Source of the DNA: Streptomyces sp. 1-11 | GTDB taxonomy: Bacteria; Actinomycetota; Actinomycetes; Streptomycetales; Streptomycetaceae | DNA: 64,000 nucleotides | Direction of reading: 5' to 3' | Assembly: GCF_007176755.1 (NCBI RefSeq) | Contig: NZ_BJTV01000021.1 | Location: forward strand, 32,736 to 96,735 | In this document: positions 32,596 to 40,712 of the stretch, in pieces | Position numbering within the stretch: position 1 is the first letter of the stretch | Layout: each line of letters begins with the position of its first letter | The notes under the pieces: model-generated | Told to the model about the DNA's origin: nothing | What the model saw: only the letters and a program-made list of their open reading frames with translations | The model's database searches: none | Position numbers and translations under genes: made by a program

Positions 32596-34392
32596 TCAGA
32601 GGCCGAGCTCGACCTCGAACTCGCCCGCCTCCAGGATCGCCTTGACCGCCGTCAGGTAGCGGGCGGCGTCGGCGCCGTCCACCAGGCGGTGGTCGTAGGA
32701 GAGGGTCAGGTAGGTCATGTCGCGGACGCCGATGACCGTGCCCTCCTCGGTCTCGATGACGGCCGGACGCTTGACCGTGGCACCGATGCCGAGGATCGCG
32801 ACCTGGTTCGGCGGCACGATGATCGTGTCGAACAGCGCGCCGCGCGAGCCGGTGTTGCTGATGGTGAAGGTCGCGCCGGACAGCTCGTCCGGGGTGATCT
32901 TGTTGGCGCGGACCTTGCCCGCCAGGTCGGCCGTGGCCTTGGCGATGCCCGCGATGTTCAGGTCGCCGGCGCCCTTGATGACCGGGGTCATCAGGCCCTT
33001 CTCGGAGTCCACCGCGATCCCGATGTTCTCGGAGTCGAAGTAGGTGATGGTGCCCTCGGCCTCGTTGATCCGGGCGTTGATGACCGGGTGGGCCTTCAGC
33101 GCCTGGGCGGCGGCCTTGACGAAGAACGGCATCGGGGAGAGCTTGACGCCCTCACGGGCGGCGAAGGAGTCCTTCGCCCTGCCGCGCAGCTTCATCAGAC
33201 GGGTGACGTCCACCTCGACGACCGAGGAGAGCTGGGCCTGCTCGTGCAGGGCCTTGACCATGTTGTCGCCGATGACCTTGCGGATGCGGGGCATCTTGAC
33301 GGTCTGGCCGCGCAGCGGGGAGACCTCGAGCGCCGGGGCCTTCTTCGCGGCGGCCGGGGCGGCGGCGGGAGCCGGCGCGGCGGCGGCCTTCGCGGCCTCG
33401 GCGGCGGCGAGGACGTCCTGCTTGCGGATGCGGCCGCCGACGCCGGTGCCCTTGACGGCGGCCAGGTCGACGCCGTTCTCGGCGGCGAGCTTGCGCACCA
33501 GCGGGGTGACGTACGCGCCCTCGTCGGTCGCCTGGGTGGCGGTCGGCGAGGTGGGCGCGGCCGCCGGGGTGACCGGAGCCGGGGCCGGGGCGGCCGGGGC
33601 GGGAGCCGGAGCGGCGGGCTGGGCCGGAGCCGCGGGCTGGGCCGGGGCCGGAGCAGCGGCGGGAGCCGGAGCCGGGGCGGCGGGAGCGGCCGGAGCCGGG
33701 GCCGGGGCGGCCGGGGCAGCGGCGGGCGCCGGGGCGGCCGGAGCCGGAGCGGCGGCCGGGGCGGCGCCCGGAGCGCCGATGACGGCGAGCTTGGCGCCGA
33801 CCTCGGCGGTCTCGTCCTCGTTCACCACGATCTCGAGCAGCACGCCGGAGGCGGGCGCCGGGATCTCGGTGTCGACCTTGTCCGTGGAGACCTCGAGCAG
33901 CGGCTCGTCGGCCTCGACGGAGTCGCCGACCGACTTCAGCCAGCGGGTGACGGTGCCCTCGGTGACGGACTCGCCGAGCGCGGGCAGGACCACGTCGGTG
34001 CCCTCGGCGGAACCGCCGCCGGAGGCCGCCTCGGCGGTCGGGGCCGGGGCGGGAGCCGCCTGCTCGGTGGACGGGGCGGCCTGCGGAGCGGGCTCGGGCT
34101 CGGCGGCCGGAGCGGGCTCGGCGGCCGGGGCCGGGGCGGCCGCGGGGGCGCCGGAGCCGTCGTCGATGACGGCCAGCTCGGCGCCGACCTCCACGGTCTC
34201 GTCCTCGGCGACCTTGATGGAGGCCAGCACGCCGGCGGCGGGGGAGGGGATCTCGGTGTCGACCTTGTCGGTCGAGACCTCGAGCAGCGGCTCGTCGGCC
34301 TCGACACGCTCGCCCTCGGCCTTCAGCCAGCGGGTGACAGTGCCCTCGGTGACGCTCTCACCGAGCGCCGGAAGGGTTACGGAAACCGCCAT
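32596..34392 (-). CDS. sucB: 2-oxoacid dehydrogenase E2 component, two lipoyl domains (sucB-type)
   Basis: 598 aa. Two lipoyl domains (attachment Lys in both STDKVDTEIPSP and STDKVDTEIPAP), long Ala/Pro linkers, the E1/E3-binding domain YVTPLVRKLAAENGVDLAAVKGTGVGGRIRKQDVL, and a catalytic domain ending DHRLVDGADAARYLTAVKAILE (the DHRxxDG His). Actinobacterial proteins of this architecture are usually annotated dihydrolipoyl succinyltransferase, but in this phylum a two-lipoyl E2 may serve the pyruvate complex too, and aceE lies next door. So the acyl group is not settled. Co-directional with lpd (62 bp). Confidence 0.92.
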   Translation of the reverse strand: MAVSVTLPALGESVTEGTVTRWLKAEGERVEADEPLLEVSTDKVDTEIPSPAAGVLASIKVAEDETVEVGAELAVIDDGSGAPAAAPAPAAEPAPAAEPEPAPQAAPSTEQAAPAPAPTAEAASGGGSAEGTDVVLPALGESVTEGTVTRWLKSVGDSVEADEPLLEVSTDKVDTEIPAPASGVLLEIVVNEDETAEVGAKLAVIGAPGAAPAAAPAPAAPAPAAAPAAPAPAPAAPAAPAPAPAAAPAPAQPAAPAQPAAPAPAPAAPAPAPVTPAAAPTSPTATQATDEGAYVTPLVRKLAAENGVDLAAVKGTGVGGRIRKQDVLAAAEAAKAAAAPAPAAAPAAAKKAPALEVSPLRGQTVKMPRIRKVIGDNMVKALHEQAQLSSVVEVDVTRLMKLRGRAKDSFAAREGVKLSPMPFFVKAAAQALKAHPVINARINEAEGTITYFDSENIGIAVDSEKGLMTPVIKGAGDLNIAGIAKATADLAGKVRANKITPDELSGATFTISNTGSRGALFDTIIVPPNQVAILGIGATVKRPAVIETEEGTVIGVRDMTYLTLSYDHRLVDGADAARYLTAVKAILEAGEFEVELGL

Positions 34393-34454
34393 GGTTTCGG
34401 TTGCTCCTTACGAATTGCGGAAAGTCTGTGTCGTCGCGCCCGTTGACCGAAGGG

Positions 34455-35843
34455 TCAGTCGTGGGAGTGCAGCGGCTTGCCGGCCAGCGCCAGGTGCGCC
34501 TCGCCGAGAGCCTCGTTCTGCGTCGGGTGGGCGTGGATGAGCTGGGCGACCTCGGCCGGCAGCGCCTCCCAGTTGTAGATCAGCTGGGCCTCGCCGACCT
34601 GCTCACCCATGCGGTCGCCGACCATGTGGACGCCGACCACGGCACCGTCCTTCACCTGGACGAGCTTGATCTCGCCCGCGGTGTTGAGGATCTTGCTCTT
34701 TCCGTTGCCCGCCAGGTTGTACTTCAGAGCGACGACCTTGTCCGCGCCGTAGATCTCCTTGGCCTTGGCCTCGGTGATGCCGACGGAGGCGACCTCCGGG
34801 TGGCAGTACGTCACCCGCGGGACACCGTCGTAGTCGATCGGGACGGTCTTCAGACCGGCCAGACGCTCCGCCACCAGGATGCCCTCGGCGAAGCCGACGT
34901 GCGCGAGCTGGAGCGTCGGGACCAGGTCACCGACGGCGGAGATGGTCGGGACGTTGGTGCGCATGTACTCGTCGACCAGGACGTAGCCGCGGTCCATGGC
35001 GACACCCTGCTCCTCGTAGCCGAGGCCCTGGGAGACCGGGCCGCGGCCGACGGCGACGAGCAGGACCTCGGCCTCGAACTCCTTGCCGTCGGCGAGGGTG
35101 ACCTTCACGCCGTCCTGGGTGTACTCGGCCTTCTGGAAGAAGGTGCCCAGGTTGAACTTGATGCCGCGCTTGCGGAACGCGCGCTCGAGCAGCTTGGAGC
35201 TGTTCTCGTCCTCCACCGGGACGAGGTGCTTCAGGCCCTCGACGACCGTGACGTCGGCGCCGAAGGACTTCCACGCCGAGGCGAACTCGACGCCGATGAC
35301 ACCGCCGCCCAGGATGATCGCGGACTTCGGCACGCGGTCCAGGACGAGGGCGTGGTCGGAGGAGATGATCCGGTCGCCGTCGATCTCCAGGCCCGGCAGC
35401 GACTTCGGCACGGAGCCGGTCGCCAGCAGGACGTGACGGCCCTGGATCCGCTGACCGTTCACGTCGACGGAGGTGGGGGAGGACAGCCGGCCCTCACCCT
35501 CGATGTACGTCACCTTGCGGGAGGCGACGAGACCCTGCAGGCCCTTGTACAGGCCGGAGATGACACCGTCCTTGTACTTGTGGACGCCGGCGATGTCGAT
35601 GCCCTCGAAAGTGGCCTTGACGCCGAACTGCGCGCTCTCGCGGGCCTGGTCGGCGACCTCGCCCGCGTGCAGCAGGGCCTTGGTGGGGATGCAACCCCGG
35701 TGCAGGCAGGTGCCGCCGACCTTGTCCTTCTCGATCAGGGCGACGTCCAGGCCCAGCTGCGCCCCGCGCAGGGCCGCGGCGTAACCACCGCTACCACCGC
35801 CGAGGATCACTAGGTCGAAAACGGTGCTGGCGTCGTTCGCCAC
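34455..35843 (-). CDS. lpd: Dihydrolipoyl dehydrogenase (E3)
   Basis: 462 aa from a GTG with GGAGG 7 bp upstream (MANDASTVFDLVILGGGSGGYAAALRG). Motifs: FAD-binding LVILGGGSGGY, redox disulfide GGTCLHRGCIPTKALL, NAD-binding ILGGGVIGVEFASAW, and the C-terminal catalytic His-Glu in AHPTQNEALGEAH. It reoxidises the lipoyl group of E2. It is read into sucB (62 bp apart). Confidence 0.97.
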   Translation of the reverse strand: MANDASTVFDLVILGGGSGGYAAALRGAQLGLDVALIEKDKVGGTCLHRGCIPTKALLHAGEVADQARESAQFGVKATFEGIDIAGVHKYKDGVISGLYKGLQGLVASRKVTYIEGEGRLSSPTSVDVNGQRIQGRHVLLATGSVPKSLPGLEIDGDRIISSDHALVLDRVPKSAIILGGGVIGVEFASAWKSFGADVTVVEGLKHLVPVEDENSSKLLERAFRKRGIKFNLGTFFQKAEYTQDGVKVTLADGKEFEAEVLLVAVGRGPVSQGLGYEEQGVAMDRGYVLVDEYMRTNVPTISAVGDLVPTLQLAHVGFAEGILVAERLAGLKTVPIDYDGVPRVTYCHPEVASVGITEAKAKEIYGADKVVALKYNLAGNGKSKILNTAGEIKLVQVKDGAVVGVHMVGDRMGEQVGEAQLIYNWEALPAEVAQLIHAHPTQNEALGEAHLALAGKPLHSHD

Positions 35844-36034
35844 GTCACGTCCTCCATGCATGTGCGCCTTGCGCCGATCTCCGATGACCGGCGGGCGGCT
35901 GGTGTCCGGCCGCTTGATGCTTCGGCCCTTCGGTGGGGGCCCTGTCCTGCCGGGCTCCATCTTTGCACTTGTTCGAGGCGGACGAGACGCGGGGCCTGAG
36001 TGTGAGACACCCCACGTACCCCCGCAAACGCGGA

Positions 36035-36062
36035 CGCGGGGACCGCGTGAACGGTCCCCGCG
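36035..36062. terminator. Terminator hairpin downstream of pepA
   Basis: A 10-bp stem (CGCGGGGACC/GGTCCCCGCG) with an 8-nt loop lies about 50 bp past the pepA stop codon, so pepA and lpd are probably separate transcripts. Confidence 0.7.
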
Positions 36063-36110
36063 CTCCCGGGTCCGCCCGGCGACGGGGCGGCCCGGGCTAC
36101 CGGGCGGTCA

Positions 36111-37637
36111 TCAGCCCAGGTCACCCGCCGCGGTCAGCTCGGCCAGCCGCACCAGGGTGCGGACGGCGGAGCCGGTGCCGCCCTTCGGCGTGTAGCCGAA
36201 CGGGCCGCCCTCGTTGAACGCGGGACCCGCGATGTCGAGGTGCGCCCAGGTGATCCCCTCGCCCACGAACTCGCGCAGGAAGAGGCCGGCGACCAGGCCG
36301 CCGCCCATGCGCTCGCCCATGTTGGCGATGTCGGCGACGGAGGAGTCCATGCCCTTGCGCAGGTGCTCGGGCAGCGGCATCTGCCACGCGGGCTCGCCGA
36401 CCTCCTCGGCCGCCTCGTGCACCGCGGAGCGGAACGCCTCGTCGTTGGACATGACGCCGAAGGTGCGGCTGCCGAGCGCCAGCACCATCGCGCCGGTCAG
36501 CGTGGCGACGTCGACGATCGCGTCGGGCGCCTCCTGGGAGGCCGCCCACAGCGCGTCGGCGAGCACCAGCCGGCCCTCGGCGTCGGTGTTGAGCACCTCG
36601 ACCGTCTTGCCGCTGTACATGCGCAGCACGTCGCCCGGGCGGACGGCGGTGCCCGAGGGCATGTTCTCGGCCAGCGCCAGCCAGCCGGTCACGTTGACCC
36701 TGAGGTCCAGCCGGGCGGCGGTGACGACGGCGGCGAACACGGCGGCGGCGCCGCTCATGTCGCACTTCATTGTCTCGTTGTGGCCGGCCGGCTTCAGCGA
36801 GATGCCGCCCGAGTCGTAGGTGATGCCCTTGCCGACGAGGGCGAGGTGCTTGTCCGCCTTGGGGTGCGAGTACGACAGCTTGACCAGCCGCGGGGTCGCC
36901 GCCGAGCCGCCGCCGACGCCCATGATGCCGCCGTAGCCGCCCTTGACCAGGGCCTTCTCGTCGAGCACCTGCACCTTGAGGCCGTGCTCCTTGGCCGCGC
37001 CCTGCGCGACGGCGGCGAAGGCCTGCGGGGTGAGGTCGTTCGGCGGCATGTTGATCAGGTCGCGGGCGCGGTTCAGCTCCTCGGAGACCGCGACGGCCCG
37101 GGCCACGGCGCCCTTGTGGGCGGCGTCGCGCGGCTTGCCGCCGAGCAGCGTGGCCTCGGCCAGCGGCGCCTTGCCGTTCTTGGCGCGCGCGTCCTTGGCG
37201 CTCTCCTTGTACGTGTCGAAGGAGTACGCGCCGAGCAGCACGCCCTCGCCGATCGCGCCGATGGCGCCGGGACCGTCGACGGGCAGCGCGAACGCGGCCT
37301 TGCGGGCGCCGGTGAGGGCGCGGGCGGCCACACCGGCGGCCTGGCGCAGGGCCTCGGCGTCGTAACCGGCGTCCTTCTCGGGCTCCGCGCCCAGGCCCAC
37401 CGCCACCACGAGCGGCGCCTTGAAGCCGCCCGGGGCGGGCAGCTTCGTCAGCTCGCCCTCGGCACCGGAGGCACCGAGGGTCTCCAGGACGCCGGCCAGC
37501 TTGCCGTCGTAAGCCTTGTCCACGGCCTCGGCGCCCGGCGCGACGACGGGCCCCTTGGCACCCTTGGCGACACCGATCACGATCGCGTCGGCCCGCAGGC
37601 CGGGCGCCGCGGTGGTGCTGAGAGTCAGAGCAGTCAC
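36111..37637 (-). CDS. pepA: Leucyl aminopeptidase (M17)
   Basis: 508 aa from a GTG giving MTALTLSTTAAPGLRADAIVIG. The metal-binding motif is VGKGITYDSGGISLKPAGHNETMKCDMSGAAAVF and the NTDAEGRLVLADALW signature is intact. It removes N-terminal residues from peptides in the cytoplasm with two divalent metals. Some family members also bind DNA, which is not shown here. Located next to lpd in the same orientation. Confidence 0.96.
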   Translation of the reverse strand: MTALTLSTTAAPGLRADAIVIGVAKGAKGPVVAPGAEAVDKAYDGKLAGVLETLGASGAEGELTKLPAPGGFKAPLVVAVGLGAEPEKDAGYDAEALRQAAGVAARALTGARKAAFALPVDGPGAIGAIGEGVLLGAYSFDTYKESAKDARAKNGKAPLAEATLLGGKPRDAAHKGAVARAVAVSEELNRARDLINMPPNDLTPQAFAAVAQGAAKEHGLKVQVLDEKALVKGGYGGIMGVGGGSAATPRLVKLSYSHPKADKHLALVGKGITYDSGGISLKPAGHNETMKCDMSGAAAVFAAVVTAARLDLRVNVTGWLALAENMPSGTAVRPGDVLRMYSGKTVEVLNTDAEGRLVLADALWAASQEAPDAIVDVATLTGAMVLALGSRTFGVMSNDEAFRSAVHEAAEEVGEPAWQMPLPEHLRKGMDSSVADIANMGERMGGGLVAGLFLREFVGEGITWAHLDIAGPAFNEGGPFGYTPKGGTGSAVRTLVRLAELTAAGDLG

Positions 37638-38106
37638 GGTGGTGAAATCTCGCTTCCGATGTGAAGTTGCTGTGGCCGAAAAGGGGTGGGTCGACCGGGC
37701 CCGACAGCCGACCCTAGGCGCAGGCCTGGGGGCAGGTGGCAACCGGGGCCTTCACCCTGTCGGCGAACACCCGGGACGAGACTACGCGCGTGCGCCCGTT
37801 CCCTCATGCCTGTGGGCGGTCCCCGGGTCATGCCTTCGGGTAAACCCTCGGCCATGCCTTCGGGTAATCCCTATGCATCCCTGTGCCCCGGATCCCCGGC
37901 CCGAAGGGCCGGCCGGGCGGCAGGAGGCGCCGGCGCGGCCGCCGGCGAGGGAGCGGCGGCAGGGGAGAGCACCGGCAGCGCGTTCACCTCGAAGAGCGCC
38001 ACGGCGGCCGCCCACACCGTGCCGGAGAGCGGGAACCGGCCCCCGGCCGGCAGTACGTGGGCTCGGGTGCCCCCGGTCAGAACCCGTCCGTGTGCGGGAC
38101 GGGGGA
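37638..38106. other. Intergenic region with short repeats and a possible coding remnant
   Basis: About 470 bp without a gene I trust. The stretch 37829-37867 contains CATGCCTTCGGGTAA twice, 24 bp apart, and a degenerate third copy upstream. Between 37871 and about 38075 the minus strand has an open frame with high third-position G+C and a hydrophobic segment (FPLSGTVWAAAVALFEVNALP) but no convincing start, ending in a TAG at 37871. It could be the remnant of a gene or a small gene with an unusual start. Confidence 0.4.
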
Positions 38107-38892
38107 CTAGCGGCCGAGGGACAGCACCACTAGGGCGCTCGTCGCGGCCGTCTCCGCCAGGGCGCCGAACACGTCGCCGGTGACGCCGCCGAAGCGCCGG
38201 GTGCAGTGGCGCAGCAGGAGTTCGGCGGCGGCCAGGGCGAGCGGTACGGCGGCCGCGGCGCGCAGGGCCCCGTACGGGCCGAGGGCCGCGCCCCAGGCGG
38301 CCGCCACCACCGTGACGGCCGCCGCGACGGCCGCCGCGCCCGGCGCCGGAACCACCCCGGCGACCGCCGCGCCCAGCCCCTCCGGCCGGGCGGCCGGCAC
38401 CCCGGCGCGCGCGGCCAGGGTGAGCGCCAGTCTGGCCGTGACGGCCGAGGTCAGCGCGGCGGTGGCGCCCCGGGTCCAGGAGTCGCCGTAGAGCTGCGCC
38501 AGCGCGGCGGTCTGGGCCAGCAGGACGAGCAGGAGGGTGATAACGCCGAACGGCCCTATGTCCGACCGCTTCATGATGCGCAGCGCGTCCTCGGCCGGCT
38601 TGCCGCTGCCCAGCCCGTCGGCGGTGTCGGCGAGCCCGTCCAGGTGCAGTCCGCGGGTCAGCACGGCCGGTACGGCCACCGAGGCGACGGCGGCGAGCAG
38701 CGGGCCGGCGCCCAGCAGGAGCAGCAGCAGCCCGAGCCCGGCCGCGCAGGCGCCGACGGCGAGTCCGGCCACCGGGGCGGTCAGCATGCCCCGGCGGGCG
38801 GCCTCCCGGTCCCAGCGGTGCACCCGGACGGGCAGCACGGTGAGCGTGCCGAAGGCGAAGCGGAGGCCGTGGAGGGAGGGGGTCCTGGACAC
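38107..38892 (-). CDS. cobS: Adenosylcobinamide-GDP ribazoletransferase (cobalamin synthase)
   Basis: 261 aa, the family's length. Starts MSRTPSLHGLRFAFGTLTVLPVRVHRWDREAARRGM; has the Asp-rich membrane motif DGLADTADGLGSGKPAEDALRIMKRSDIGPFG (metal site) and several membrane segments. It joins adenosylcobinamide-GDP and alpha-ribazole to give adenosylcobalamin. CobT (which makes alpha-ribazole phosphate) is 5 kb right and CobU 7 kb right. Confidence 0.95.
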   Translation of the reverse strand: MSRTPSLHGLRFAFGTLTVLPVRVHRWDREAARRGMLTAPVAGLAVGACAAGLGLLLLLLGAGPLLAAVASVAVPAVLTRGLHLDGLADTADGLGSGKPAEDALRIMKRSDIGPFGVITLLLVLLAQTAALAQLYGDSWTRGATAALTSAVTARLALTLAARAGVPAARPEGLGAAVAGVVPAPGAAAVAAAVTVVAAAWGAALGPYGALRAAAAVPLALAAAELLLRHCTRRFGGVTGDVFGALAETAATSALVVLSLGR

Positions 38893-38984
38893 CGGCGCAG
38901 GCTACCGGGCGCCGGACCGGGCCCCGGCAGGTGAATCCGGCGAACGGCACCGAGGGTCGGGGCAATTGGGGGTAATGTGCGCAC

Positions 38985-39749
38985 ATGGGGCACTGGTGGG
39001 AGCGGAACATCCTGGAGCCGGGCAAGCTCCCGCTGCTGCTGGCCCTCGCCGCCTTCGTGCTGACCTTCCTCGTCACCCGGGTCATCACCCGGCTGATCCG
39101 GGCCGGCAGGGGCCCGTTCGGGAACGTCCGGGCGGGCGGACTGCACATCCACCACGTGGTCCCGGGGGTGGTGCTCACCGTCGTCGGCGGGTTCGGGGCG
39201 GTCGCCAGCGACCGGCACGGCGCCGGCGGGGCCGTCGCGGCCGTGGTCTTCGGGATGGGCGCGGGGCTGGTGCTGGACGAGTTCGCGCTGATCCTGCACC
39301 TCGACGACGTCTACTGGACGGCGGAGGGCCGCAAGAGCGTCGAGGCCGTCGTCCTCACCGCCGCCCTGGTCGGCCTGCTGCTGGCCGGCTTCGTCCCGTT
39401 CGGCGTCAACGACCTGTCCGAGCAGGAGCTGGAGAACAGGGGCAGCGTCATCGGCACCATCGCCGTGAACTTCCTCTTCGCGCTGATCGCCCTGAGCAAG
39501 GGCAAGGCCCGCACCGCGGTGTTCGGCGCGATCGTGCCGCTGGTCGCGCTGGTCGGCGCCATCCGCCTGGCCCGCCCCGGCTCCCCGTGGGCCCGCCGCT
39601 TCTACGGCCGCCGCCCCCGCGCCCGCGCCAGGTCCGCGCTGCGCGCCTACCGCCACGACCGCCGCTGGTCCGGCCCCCGCCGCGCGGTCCAGGACTGGAT
39701 CGGCGGCAAACCAGACCCCCGCCCGACCCGCCTCCCGGACCACGACTGA
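38985..39749 (+). CDS. Integral membrane protein of unknown function
   Basis: 254 aa. Six or so membrane segments (LPLLLALAAFVLTFLVTRVI, HHVVPGVVLTVVGGFGAVA, AAVVFGMGAGLVLDEFALILHL, VLTAALVGLLLAGFVPFG, TIAVNFLFALIALSKG, AIVPLVALVGAIRLA) and a basic C-terminal tail of about 45 residues. There is a conserved-looking GGLHIHHVVPG and DEFALILHLDDVYW with several His and Asp that may bind metal. I do not recognise a named family. Confidence 0.8.
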   Translation: MGHWWERNILEPGKLPLLLALAAFVLTFLVTRVITRLIRAGRGPFGNVRAGGLHIHHVVPGVVLTVVGGFGAVASDRHGAGGAVAAVVFGMGAGLVLDEFALILHLDDVYWTAEGRKSVEAVVLTAALVGLLLAGFVPFGVNDLSEQELENRGSVIGTIAVNFLFALIALSKGKARTAVFGAIVPLVALVGAIRLARPGSPWARRFYGRRPRARARSALRAYRHDRRWSGPRRAVQDWIGGKPDPRPTRLPDHD

Positions 39750-39994
39750 GCACATCGCGCGGGGCGGTTCCCTGGAGCCCGCCGGGGCGTTCGGGGCTGG
39801 GTGGTGGCCGGAGTGCGGTCCGGGCGGTTGGGGGCGGGGCGGTCTTGGGCCCGGTCGGCTAGGCTGCCGGGCCACCTTGGGCCGCTCCAACGCGGGACGG
39901 TTGCCTGGAGGCCGCATTCACCGAGCGCTTCGTGGGGGCGGGCATCGCGTGGCCGCCGGCGTCCCGTCGCCGGCAGGGGGGGCAGGCGGGTCGG

Positions 39995-40702
39995 TCAGGG
40001 GCGGAGCGGAGGCGGGGTGGGGCTGGGGCCGGGGGGACGGCCGGGGCGGTAGGGGGCGCGGTCGCGCAGGGCCGCCGCCAGGCAGAGGGTGCCGACGCCC
40101 ATCAGGGCGGCCAGGTGCTCCTTGCCGGCCAGGTTCTCCTTCAGGAGCACCTCGACCACCATCGCCGCGGTCACCGCGCCCGCCGTGACATAGGCGCCGT
40201 AGCGCCAGCCCACGTACACGGCGAGGCCGACCACCGCCGCCGAGGGCCCGGTGTCCACCACCCGGGCGTCCGAGGCGGGCAGGCCGAACGGGGCGTGCGG
40301 GCCGAGGGCGATGCCGGCCCGCGCGTACAGCGTCCCGGCGAGCGTGGCGACGTAGGCCACGGCCAGCGTGCGCCACCAGCCCAGACAGATCTCGGCGATG
40401 CCGAACACGCACAGGATCTGGGCGAGCGCCCCCCACACGGGCAGGTCCGGGGCCGGCACGAACAGCGACAGCGGCGTGCGTAACAGCGCCTGCCACAGCG
40501 GGTCCTCCGCCCGCACCGCCCCCGCGTCCTGTACGAACCGGTAACCCCACGGCTGGTTCTGCGCGTACTGCAGGAGCGCGGTCAGGCACACCGCGCCGGC
40601 GGCCATCGGCGCCGCCCGCAGCCGCCGTTCGCGCAGGGGCCCGCGGACCGTGACGTACAGCGCCCCCCACTCGGCACGGGCCCAGCGGGCGGGCCTCTCC
40701 AT
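39995..40702 (-). CDS. Rhomboid-like membrane protein
   Basis: 235 aa. Six membrane segments with the rhomboid-type nucleophile motif DTGPSAAVVGL (G-x-S-A) and the later His in GKEHLAALMG, positions consistent with a rhomboid Ser-His dyad. The gene ends upstream of nothing and starts 10 bp from the end of the lysyltransferase-like gene, so they are an operon. Whether protease activity is retained needs alignment. Pairing with a phospholipid-modifying enzyme is seen in some actinobacteria. Confidence 0.72.
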   Translation of the reverse strand: MERPARWARAEWGALYVTVRGPLRERRLRAAPMAAGAVCLTALLQYAQNQPWGYRFVQDAGAVRAEDPLWQALLRTPLSLFVPAPDLPVWGALAQILCVFGIAEICLGWWRTLAVAYVATLAGTLYARAGIALGPHAPFGLPASDARVVDTGPSAAVVGLAVYVGWRYGAYVTAGAVTAAMVVEVLLKENLAGKEHLAALMGVGTLCLAAALRDRAPYRPGRPPGPSPTPPPLRP

Positions 40703-40712
40703 CAAGCGTTCC

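Noticed and set aside
37871..39178. A long minus-strand open frame covering cobS and its surroundings
   Set aside because: Most of it is out of frame with the real cobS gene and has Arg/Ala/Gly-rich low-complexity translation. Only its last ~65 codons merit mention and are listed separately.
39757..39925. Imperfect direct repeat of GGTTCCCTGGAG / GGTTGCCTGGAG between convergent genes
   Set aside because: Match is short and imperfect, with no second feature; likely chance.
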